6,170 nt of DNA from Dehalococcoidia bacterium (GTDB lineage: Bacteria > Chloroflexota > Dehalococcoidia > JACVQG01 > JAHKAY01). Of this stretch, positions 1 through 6,077 are shown piece by piece; the first letter of the stretch is position 1; every line of letters begins with the position of its first letter. The translations under genes and the position numbers were made by a program. Under the pieces are notes generated by a model that worked only from the letters and a program-made list of their open reading frames with translations, was not told the DNA's origin and did no database searches. Location: positions 1 to 6,170 of the forward strand of contig JASLQE010000007.1 in NCBI GenBank assembly GCA_030744635.1, in the 5' to 3' direction.

Positions 1-825
1 CTCAAGGAGGCGGAGGCCATGGGGAATGTGCTGAAGTTCCCCGAGGACAGCATCTGCATCTCCGAACGGGTGGCGCTGGAGGATAAGGGTAACCTGGGCA
101 AGCTCCGGGTGCCCAACCCCTCCACGGACGGCCGCCTGCCCACCTACTTGGAGATGTGCCGCCTGGCCAAGGAGCAGATAAAGGACGCATCCGTCGGTGG
201 GAATGTGTGCGGGCCGTGGACCATCGCCATCTCCCTTCGGGATGCGGAGAGCCTGCTGAAGGACTGCCGCAAGGACCCGGAGTTCGTTCATGCCCTGATG
301 GAGCTTACCACGGAGGTAAGCCGAACCTCCGCCCTGGCACTGGCCACTACCGGAGTGGGGGTAAGCATCGGGGAGCCCACCGCCTCCTGCAGCCTGATAT
401 CCCCCCGCCTCTACCGGGAGTTCATATTTCCGTACCACCAGAAGCTGTTTAGCCAGTTGAGGGACGCCGGACTCGGCCTCACCATCCATGTCTGTGGCTA
501 CGCCGACCCCATCCTGGAGGACCTCATAGAGACCGGCGTGGATGCCATCAGTATTGACTTCCCCTCCTCCCTGGAGCAGCTGGTGAGCCTTACCTCCGGC
601 AAAGTGGTGGTAATCGGCAATGTCAACACCCGTCTCTTCTACACGGGGGCAAAAGAGGAGATGGAGGCAGAGGTCAAGAGGTGCATAGATACCGCCGCCA
701 AGGGCAGCCGCTTTATCCTCTCCACCGGCTGCGAGGTGCCCAGTATCGCCACCGAGGAGCGTATCCGGTGGTTCATGGAGGCCGGCGAGAAATACGGTGC
801 ATATCCCACATCAGCGGTAGCATAG
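1..825 (+). CDS. UroD/MtaA/CmuA-family corrinoid methyltransferase, 5' partial
   Basis: This belongs to the uroporphyrinogen decarboxylase superfamily, in the branch (MtaA, MtbA, CmuA) that moves methyl groups between a corrinoid protein and a thiol or other substrate on a TIM barrel in the cytosol. Counting from the ATG at 19, the zinc-type motif HxC is at H157/C159 and the partner Cys at C238 (STGCEVP), giving the HxC...C signature. GEPTASCSLISPRLY at about 118-132 is the usual barrel segment before it. The frame is open to base 1 and begins LKEAEAMG, which resembles the family interior (AEAMG), so the true start lies left of the window and roughly 70-80 residues are missing compared with the usual length of about 340. 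An AAGGAGG at 4-10 looks like a ribosome site for the ATG at 19, but I think it is coding sequence. It ends 6 bases before the MtrH-like gene. True heme-pathway UroD is unlikely given the zinc motif and neighbours. The substrate is unknown. Confidence 0.88.
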   Translation, partial: LKEAEAMGNVLKFPEDSICISERVALEDKGNLGKLRVPNPSTDGRLPTYLEMCRLAKEQIKDASVGGNVCGPWTIAISLRDAESLLKDCRKDPEFVHALMELTTEVSRTSALALATTGVGVSIGEPTASCSLISPRLYREFIFPYHQKLFSQLRDAGLGLTIHVCGYADPILEDLIETGVDAISIDFPSSLEQLVSLTSGKVVVIGNVNTRLFYTGAKEEMEAEVKRCIDTAAKGSRFILSTGCEVPSIATEERIRWFMEAGEKYGAYPTSAVA

Positions 826-831
826 GATAGA

Positions 832-1794
832 ATGTTCACTTTCCGCAGGCAACAGCGTGTCTGCCGCATAGGGGGTGTGGCGGTGGGGGGCCAGCCGGAA
901 GAGAACCCCCCGGTGCTCATAGGCTCCATGTTCCACAAGGGGGACAGGCTGCTGCATAGCCGCCTGGGCAAAGACTTTGACCGCACAGGGGCCGGAGACC
1001 TGCTGAAGAAGCAGGAGGAGCTCTCCCAACAGATGGGCCTACCCGCCATGGTGGACCTGGTAGGCAATACCGGGGACGAGCTGAAAGCCTACATAGATTT
1101 CGTGGCCGGTGCCACCTCGGTGCCCATATGCATAGATGCCTGGAAGCTCGGGCCGAGGCTGGAGGCGGCCCGCTACGCCGCCGAGCTGGGCCTGCTGGAT
1201 CGGGTGCTATACAACAGCGTGGGCCCGTGGTCCGAGGACCTGGAGCGGGAAGTGGCTACCCTTGGTGAGATAGGCGTCAAACATGTGGTCCTGGTGGCCT
1301 TTGACATGGATGACCAGATGCCCGCCGGGCGGATGAAGTGCCTGGCCCGGCTGCTAAAGGCCCTCCGTGGTGTGCCGCTGGAGAGCATCCTCGTGGATAC
1401 ATCGGTGATGAACCTGCCCGCCACCGCCTTCTGCTCCCTGGCCAACTACCAGGTGAAAAAGCGCCACGGCCTGCCGGTGGGGAGCTCCCCCGCCAACGGC
1501 ACCTATATGTGGAAGGAGGCCCGCCTGAACTGGGAAGAGGCCGGGTTCGCCGGTGTGGATGCCGCCGTCCACGCCCTGGCCTCGGTGTTGTGGCACGATT
1601 TCCTGTTCTACGGGCCCTTGGTGGCGGCGGACCGTATCTTCCCGGCGGTGGCGGCGGCCACCGCTTTCCAGGCTACGCTGGTCTATGGGGAGGGTGGGGG
1701 CCTTCCGGCCAGCCCCCGGCACCCCCTCAACCAGTTCTTTGCCGGCTTCGCCGGGCAGCTATCAGCCCGGGCCGGGGCGGCTCCCGGAGGCTGA
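832..1794 (+). CDS. MtrH-family tetrahydropterin methyltransferase
   Basis: This 320-residue protein resembles subunit H of tetrahydromethanopterin S-methyltransferase, the subunit that exchanges a methyl group between a methyl-pterin and a corrinoid. The N-terminus (MFTFRRQQRV, then IGGVAVGGQPEENPPVLIGSMF at 13-34) is the hallmark opening of the family. Further recognisable blocks are a DLVGNTGDEL stretch at 75-84, CIDAWK at 100-105 and PVGSSPANGTYMWK at 215-228. Length is normal for the family. The last ten or so residues (SARAGAAPGG) are low-complexity and probably a flexible tail. The start at 832 fits the family N-terminus; the sequence before it (AGGATAG) is only a weak ribosome site. 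No other Mtr subunits are encoded here, so it is not part of the membrane MtrA-H complex. Bacterial MtrH homologues beside corrinoid proteins are generally thought to deliver methyl groups to tetrahydrofolate. That role is inferred here from context. Confidence 0.88.
   Translation: MFTFRRQQRVCRIGGVAVGGQPEENPPVLIGSMFHKGDRLLHSRLGKDFDRTGAGDLLKKQEELSQQMGLPAMVDLVGNTGDELKAYIDFVAGATSVPICIDAWKLGPRLEAARYAAELGLLDRVLYNSVGPWSEDLEREVATLGEIGVKHVVLVAFDMDDQMPAGRMKCLARLLKALRGVPLESILVDTSVMNLPATAFCSLANYQVKKRHGLPVGSSPANGTYMWKEARLNWEEAGFAGVDAAVHALASVLWHDFLFYGPLVAADRIFPAVAAATAFQATLVYGEGGGLPASPRHPLNQFFAGFAGQLSARAGAAPGG
1786..1790 (+). promoter_or_regulatory. Ribosome binding site for the second UroD-type methyltransferase
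   Basis: GGAGG ends 10 bases before the ATG at 1801. It lies inside the last codons of the MtrH-like gene, which suggests translational coupling. The following CTGAT extends the resemblance to the consensus GGAGGTGAT. Confidence 0.6.
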
Positions 1795-1800
1795 TAGAAT

Positions 1801-2829
1801 ATGTCCCAGACAGCGGTATTGACCCCCAGGGAGAGGATAGCCCGGCTGTTCAGCCGGCAGCCCGTAGACCGCATGCCCTTCTTCAGCGGCCAGGGCATGG
1901 TCACCCTTCCCGTAATACAGTCCCTCGGGTTGAAGTTTTCCCAGATTCACCTGTCCGCTGAAGCCATGGCCGAGGCCGCCCGGGCCACCGCGGAGAGGTA
2001 CGGCTTTGATGCCGCCCTGGTGCCCTATGATATGTGCACCGTGCCCGAGGCCATGGGCCTCGGGGCCAGCTTCTACGAGGACACCGGAGGTGTCCTCTAC
2101 CCCACCATCTCCACAAAATGGGGCTCCCCGGAGGAGGTGATAGTCCCCGGTGATGTCATGGAGCGGGGCCGCCTGCCCATTGTGTCCCGGGCGATATCGC
2201 TGCTACGGCAGGGCCTGGGTCCGGAGCATGCCGTCGGCACCTGGCTGCTGGGGCCTTACACCCTGGCGGGGCAGGTGGTGGAGCTGGATGTGCTGCTGAA
2301 GTTGACCATGAAGGACCGCGCCCGCGTGGAGGGGCTGCTGGACCGGCTCACGGGGCTGATTATCCACATCGGCCGTGCCTACCAGCAGCAGGGGGTGGAC
2401 TATATAAGCCTGCGAGAGATGGGCGCCGGTTCTGACATCATCAGTCCAAGGGTATTTCGGGACATGGTACAGCCCCGCCTGAAGCGCATCCTGGACTCCT
2501 GGCGGCCCCCCCGCGTGCTCCACATCTGTGGGGCCACCGACCCCATAATTGGATACATGAACGAATGCGGCGCCGAGGCCCTGAGCATGGACCACAAGAA
2601 CGACCTGGCGGAGTCCCAGCGCAAGGTTGGCGATAGCGCCCTCCTCTTCGGCAATCTGGACGCCTACCGCCTGCTGGGCCAAGCGACACTGGAGGAGGTC
2701 CGGGGCAAGGTGCTGGAGAGCGCCCGTGCCGGGGCCGACGCCGTTTGGCCGGGGTGCGATATCTGGCCCGAGCTGAAAGAGGAGAACCTGTTCGCCCTAG
2801 CCGAGGCCGTGAAGGGCCTTCATGTCTGA
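1801..2829 (+). CDS. UroD/MtaA/CmuA-family corrinoid methyltransferase
   Basis: This is a complete 342-residue member of the same superfamily as the first gene, and clearly divergent from it. The N-terminus LTPRERIARLFSRQPVDRMP (7-26) is the standard UroD-family opening and supports the ATG at 1801, which also has a GGAGG ribosome site. REMGAGSDIISPRVFRDMVQP at 205-225 is the central barrel segment. The zinc-type motif is H241-I-C243 with the partner Cys at C319 (WPGCDIWPEL), matching the HxC...C pattern of MtaA and MtbA. In those enzymes zinc activates a thiol as methyl acceptor. Here it could activate a thiol, or the protein could be the methyl-donor-specific enzyme; sequence alone does not decide. 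It starts 6 bases after the MtrH-like gene and ends 17 bases before the corrinoid protein gene, so it very probably works with that corrinoid protein. Confidence 0.9.
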   Translation: MSQTAVLTPRERIARLFSRQPVDRMPFFSGQGMVTLPVIQSLGLKFSQIHLSAEAMAEAARATAERYGFDAALVPYDMCTVPEAMGLGASFYEDTGGVLYPTISTKWGSPEEVIVPGDVMERGRLPIVSRAISLLRQGLGPEHAVGTWLLGPYTLAGQVVELDVLLKLTMKDRARVEGLLDRLTGLIIHIGRAYQQQGVDYISLREMGAGSDIISPRVFRDMVQPRLKRILDSWRPPRVLHICGATDPIIGYMNECGAEALSMDHKNDLAESQRKVGDSALLFGNLDAYRLLGQATLEEVRGKVLESARAGADAVWPGCDIWPELKEENLFALAEAVKGLHV

Positions 2830-2831
2830 GC

Positions 2832-2840
2832 AGAAAGGGG
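2832..2840 (+). promoter_or_regulatory. Ribosome binding site deciding the GTG start of the corrinoid protein
   Basis: AGAAAGGGG, followed by TG, closely follows the consensus AGAAAGGAGGTG and ends 6 bases before the GTG at 2847. This supports the GTG start over an in-frame ATG at 2745, which would lie deep inside the preceding gene. Confidence 0.7.
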
Positions 2841-2846
2841 TGCCCT

Positions 2847-3518
2847 GTGTCTGAGGAGAGAAAGCAGGAAGTCCTGGACCGCCTCAAGGATGGGGTCATC
2901 AACTATGACGAGGAGGCCGTAAAGGAGGCCGCCGAGGAGGCCTTGGAGGCGGGTATTGACGCCTACGAGGCTATCATGGACGGCCTTACCGCCGGTATGG
3001 TGGTGGTGGGCGATCTCTACGAGAAAAAAGATTACTTCGTGCCGGAGCTGCTCATGTGCGCAGATGCCCTGTATGTTGGGTTGGGTGTGCTGAACCCCCA
3101 TATAAAGCAGGAGTCCCGGGGGAATACCAAGGGGCAGGTGGTAATAGGCACCGTGCAGGGCGATGTGCATGACGTGGGCAAAAACCTCATCAAGATAATG
3201 TTTGAGGTGGCCGGCTTCACCGTCCACGACCTGGGGCGTGATGTGCCCCTGGAGAAATTCGTGGAGGAGCAAATGAAGACGGACGCCGAAATCGTGGCCA
3301 TCTCGGCCATGATGACCACCACCATGATGGGCATGCAGAAGGCGGTGGAGATGATACGGGAGCGCAACCCCAATGTGGGCATCATGCTAGGCGGAGCACC
3401 GCTCACTCAGGAGGTAGCCTCCCTGTTCGGGGCCGATGGCTATGCCGAATCGGCGGGCAATGCCGTCCAAGAGGCATTGAAGATGCTCAAGAACCTCCGG
3501 GAGATGAGGAAGAAATAG
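2847..3518 (+). CDS. Methyltransferase corrinoid (cobalamin-binding) protein
   Basis: This is the cytosolic methyl carrier of the system, of the MtaC/MtbC/MtmC/MttC type, 223 residues from the GTG at 2847. Residues 1 to about 85 form the helical cap domain (B12-binding-2); PELLMCADAL at 66-75 is typical. Residues about 95-215 form the Rossmann-like B12-binding domain. The motif D106-V-H108-D-V-G111 is DxHxxG, with H108 expected to be the lower axial cobalt ligand. The further cobalamin-pocket blocks SAMMTTTM (153-160) and GGAPLT (182-187) are present, as is GADGYA (196-200). Length is normal. The GTG is preferred because of the ribosome site at 2832-2840 and because family proteins start close to this point. 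It lies between the methyltransferases and the activator, as expected for the shared partner that shuttles between Co(I) and methyl-Co(III). Confidence 0.95.
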   Translation: MSEERKQEVLDRLKDGVINYDEEAVKEAAEEALEAGIDAYEAIMDGLTAGMVVVGDLYEKKDYFVPELLMCADALYVGLGVLNPHIKQESRGNTKGQVVIGTVQGDVHDVGKNLIKIMFEVAGFTVHDLGRDVPLEKFVEEQMKTDAEIVAISAMMTTTMMGMQKAVEMIRERNPNVGIMLGGAPLTQEVASLFGADGYAESAGNAVQEALKMLKNLREMRKK

Positions 3519-3525
3519 TCTGAGC

Positions 3526-5472
3526 ATGACCGGAAAGGACTCCCGCTGGCAGATAGTGTTCCAACCCTCGGGGCGGCGGGGACAGGTGAAAGCGGGCACA
3601 ACGGTCCTGGAGGCCTCACGGGAGCTGGGGGCCGAGATTGAGACCATCTGCGGCGAGAAGCGGGTCTGTGGCAAGTGCAAGGTAAGGGTTGAGTCTGGCT
3701 TCTTTGAGAGGTATGGCATAGAGTCCAACCCAGCACACACCTCCCCCTTTACCCAGGAAGAGACGAAGCATGTCTCCGTCCGGGAGAGGGCCCAGGGGTA
3801 CCGCCTGGGCTGCGTGGCCCGCATCCAAAGGCACCTGGTGGTCTTCGTCCCGGAGGAGAGCCGCACCGGAAAGCAGGTGATACGCAAGGCTGCCACCCAG
3901 AGGGCCATAGACCTTAATCCCGCCGTTCGCCTGCTGTACCTCGAGTTGGAGGAGCCTACCCTTTTCGACCCCCTGGGGGACCTGGACCGCCTGCGCCGCA
4001 GGCTTTCCACAGAGCATGGGATTGGGCACCTTAGCATAGACTACCACGCCCTGCTGGAGCTGCCCGGCGCTCTGCGCCAGGGTGGCTGGAAGGTGACCCT
4101 GGCCCTGTGGCAGGACATAGAGATTGTGGCGGTGTGGCCGGGCAGGGTGGATAGCTGCTACGGCCTGGCCGTGGACATAGGCACCACCACCGTGGCCGCC
4201 TATCTGTGCCGCCTGGGCAACGGCGAAGTGGTGGCCGCGGACTCCATGATGAACCCTCAGATGGCCATGGGCGAGGATGTAATGTCCCGTATCACTTATG
4301 CCATGTCCCATCCGGACGGCGGGCTGGAGCGGATGCGGAGGGCGCTGGTGGAGGGGCTGAATAAGCTGGTACGTAGCATCACCGGCAGCGTAAAGCTGAC
4401 CCCCCGGGACATCCTGGAGGTGGCCCTGGTGGGCAACACGGCCATGCACCACATCCTCCTGGGAATTGACCCGCAGCACCTGGGGGTATCCCCCTTCATC
4501 CCGGCCGTCCACGGCCCCCTGGATATCAAGGCACGGGACCTGGGCCTCCATGTGCACCCGGCGGCCAATGCCCATATTCTGCCCATCGAGGCCGGTTTCG
4601 TGGGGGCCGATAATGTGGGGGTTCTCATCGCCGAGGAGCCCTATAATCAGGATGAGATTGTCCTGGTAGTGGACATAGGCACCAACGGGGAGCTAGTGCT
4701 GGGGAACCGGCACCGCCTCCTGGCCACCTCCTGCGCCACCGGCCCCGCCCTGGAGGGTGCCCACATCAAGTCCGGAATGAGGGCCGCCCCCGGCGCAATA
4801 GAGCGGGTGCGCATAGCCCCTCAAACTTATGAGGTGGACTACCGAGTCATTCCCCGTGAAGGTAAATCCCAGGGCCGGCGTGCCGTAAAGCCGCGAGGCC
4901 TGTGCGGCTCCGGGATAATAGACGGGGTGGCGGAGCTATACCGGGCGGGGGTTATTGAGCGCAGCGGCCGGTTCCGTAAGGACCTGGACTGCCCCCGGCT
5001 GGTGAGCGTGGAGGGCCAACCGGAGTTCGTGATTGCCCGGGCCCAAGAGTCCGCCATCGGCCGGGACATCACCATATCCCAGGGGGATGTGAGGAATGTG
5101 CAGCTGGCCAAGGCCGCCCTGTATGCCGGCGCCCGGATGCTGATGGACAAGCTGGGCGTTGAAAAGGTGGACCGGGTGGTGCTGGCCGGGGCCTTCGGCA
5201 GCTACATAGGCACCCGGGAGGCCCTGGTGCTGGGGCTTTTCCCCGATTGCCCCCTGAACCGCATCCACGCCGTGGGCAACGCCGCCGGTGACGGTGCCCG
5301 TATCGCCCTGCTCAACCGTCACAAGAGGCGGGAGGCCGAGGATGTGGCCCGCCGGGTGGAGTATGTGGAGCTGACCTTGGAGCCGGACTTCCAGAAGCAC
5401 TTTGTGGAGGCCATGCACATTCCCCACATGAAGGATAGCTTCCCCAGCCTCCAGGATATTCTCAGCGGTTAA
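3526..5472 (+). CDS. RACo-type reductive activator of corrinoid proteins (ferredoxin plus ASKHA ATPase)
   Basis: This 648-residue protein is expected to use ATP to drive reduction of inactive Co(II) corrinoid back to Co(I). The N-terminal domain (1 to about 110) is a [2Fe-2S] ferredoxin with C42-x5-C48-x2-C51 and a distant C96. A linker follows to about 205. The ASKHA-like region then shows AVDIGTTTVAAYL (215-227), VGNTAMHH (302-309), DIGTNGEL (383-390), GLCGSGIID (458-466) and LAGAFGSYIG (553-562), which match the RACo middle and C-terminal domains (the region formerly called DUF4445). There is no C-terminal pair of [4Fe-4S] motifs, so it is RACo-like and not RamA-like. The start at 3526 lies 7 bases after the corrinoid gene. 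The nearest purine-rich site, GAGGA at 3506-3510, is rather distant, so translational coupling is likely. The immediate partner is presumably the corrinoid protein encoded upstream. Confidence 0.95.
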   Translation: MTGKDSRWQIVFQPSGRRGQVKAGTTVLEASRELGAEIETICGEKRVCGKCKVRVESGFFERYGIESNPAHTSPFTQEETKHVSVRERAQGYRLGCVARIQRHLVVFVPEESRTGKQVIRKAATQRAIDLNPAVRLLYLELEEPTLFDPLGDLDRLRRRLSTEHGIGHLSIDYHALLELPGALRQGGWKVTLALWQDIEIVAVWPGRVDSCYGLAVDIGTTTVAAYLCRLGNGEVVAADSMMNPQMAMGEDVMSRITYAMSHPDGGLERMRRALVEGLNKLVRSITGSVKLTPRDILEVALVGNTAMHHILLGIDPQHLGVSPFIPAVHGPLDIKARDLGLHVHPAANAHILPIEAGFVGADNVGVLIAEEPYNQDEIVLVVDIGTNGELVLGNRHRLLATSCATGPALEGAHIKSGMRAAPGAIERVRIAPQTYEVDYRVIPREGKSQGRRAVKPRGLCGSGIIDGVAELYRAGVIERSGRFRKDLDCPRLVSVEGQPEFVIARAQESAIGRDITISQGDVRNVQLAKAALYAGARMLMDKLGVEKVDRVVLAGAFGSYIGTREALVLGLFPDCPLNRIHAVGNAAGDGARIALLNRHKRREAEDVARRVEYVELTLEPDFQKHFVEAMHIPHMKDSFPSLQDILSG

Positions 5473-5500
5473 GGGCACGCCCCCGGGTGTTTGGAGTAAG

Positions 5501-5518
5501 ATGCCGAATAGCTGGCAT
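5501..5518 (+). repeat. Short inverted repeat after the methyltransferase operon
   Basis: ATGCC at 5501-5505 and GGCAT at 5514-5518 can form a 5-bp stem with an 8-base loop, 28 bases after the activator stop codon. No T-run follows (the next bases are ATGACCCCTCCCC), so it does not qualify as an intrinsic terminator. It could be a 3'-end hairpin or chance. Confidence 0.25.
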
Positions 5519-5543
5519 ATGACCCCTCCCCGTGTGTCGCCTG

Positions 5544-5588
5544 ATCACCTGCGGTGCCCGTTCGCCTGCGGTGATAGAATGTACCGGT
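5544..5588 (+). promoter_or_regulatory. Possible expression signals upstream of the ADP-ribosylglycohydrolase gene
   Basis: ATCACC (5544-5549) and GGTGAT (5570-5575) are exact inverted repeats. CCTGCGGTG is directly repeated at 5548-5556 and 5565-5573. GGTGAT resembles the 3' part of the Shine-Dalgarno consensus but sits 13 bases from the ATG at 5589, which is long. TAGAAT at 5575-5580 is one base off the TATAAT -10 box and would place a transcript start almost at the ATG, but I find no good -35 box. The rest of the 5473-5588 spacer shows nothing else convincing. Confidence 0.3.
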
Positions 5589-6077
5589 ATGGGACGCGCG
5601 CTATCTGACCGTTTCCAGGGCTGCCTGCTGGGGCTGGCGGTGGGGGACGCCCTGGGCGCACCCGTAGAGGGGATGTCGGAGGTGGAGATAATTGGCCTTC
5701 ATGGCAGAATCACCGAGCTATCGGGAGGGGGTGGCTGGGCACTCGGTGAGTACACCGATGATACCTCCATGATGCTGGCCATCGCCCGCTCCATAGCCGC
5801 CCTGGGGCGTTTCAGCCCCGAGGATGTGGCCGAACGCTTCCTGGAGTGGTTCGAGGCGGGGGCCAAAGGCATCGGCCACACCACCTTTGTGGCCCTCAAC
5901 GAGATGCGGTCCGGGGTCCCCTGGCGGCAGGCGGGCCAGAATGCCCACCGGCTGTTGCGGGAGAAGTCTGCCGGTAACGGCAGCCTGATGCGCAGCGCCC
6001 CCGTGGCCCTGCTCCACCACCGGGACCCGGAGTGGATGGTCAAAGATACATTGAACAGCTCCATCATCACCCACTGA
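5589..6077 (+). CDS. ADP-ribosylglycohydrolase family protein, interrupted by in-frame TGA
   Basis: The protein resembles DraG/ARH-type hydrolases, which remove ADP-ribose from proteins or small molecules using a bimetal magnesium centre. From the ATG at 5589 it opens with the family hallmark DRFQGCLLGLAVGDALGAPVEG (7-28). The metal-binding motif EYTDDTSM is at 54-61, with T56, D57 and D58 as expected ligands, and GNGSLMRSAPVALL at 129-142 is another family block. An ATG at 5532 in the same frame is open but adds sequence unlike the family, so 5589 is preferred. The frame stops at TGA 6075-6077 after 162 residues, about half the usual length, and lacks the C-terminal Asp-containing metal motif. 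The same frame continues beyond the stop with family-like sequence. TGG encodes Trp four times in this gene (W50, W87, W112, W149), so TGA is not simply the Trp codon. It is separated from the methyltransferase block by 116 bases and has no evident functional link to it. Confidence 0.8.
   Translation: MGRALSDRFQGCLLGLAVGDALGAPVEGMSEVEIIGLHGRITELSGGGGWALGEYTDDTSMMLAIARSIAALGRFSPEDVAERFLEWFEAGAKGIGHTTFVALNEMRSGVPWRQAGQNAHRLLREKSAGNGSLMRSAPVALLHHRDPEWMVKDTLNSSIITH

Noticed and set aside
4..21. AAGGAGG followed by ATG at 19, as a true gene start
   Set aside because: The frame is open to base 1 and the residues before the ATG (LKEAEA) match the interior of UroD-family proteins. A start here would leave the protein about 70-80 residues short.
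1801..2829. True uroporphyrinogen III decarboxylase (hemE)
   Set aside because: The HxC...C zinc motif and the operon partners (corrinoid protein, RACo-type activator, MtrH) indicate the methyltransferase branch, not heme biosynthesis.
2745..2846. Upstream ATG at 2745 as start of the corrinoid protein
   Set aside because: It would overlap the preceding methyltransferase gene by 85 bases and add residues foreign to the family. GTG 2847 has a strong ribosome site.
3616..4575. Long antisense open frame (319 codons) opposite the RACo-type gene, and similar long minus-strand frames elsewhere
   Set aside because: These lie entirely within strongly recognised + strand genes. Their translations show no family motif, and such shadows are expected in GC-rich coding DNA.
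5473..5500. GGGCACGCCC and CCCCCGGG as a rho-independent terminator
   Set aside because: The possible stems have impossible or two-base loops and no following T-run.
6075..6077. TGA reassigned as tryptophan genome-wide
   Set aside because: TGG is used for Trp throughout, including four times in the same gene. The MtrH-like and second UroD-type genes end at TGA at family-appropriate lengths, and no other internal TGA interrupts a gene.
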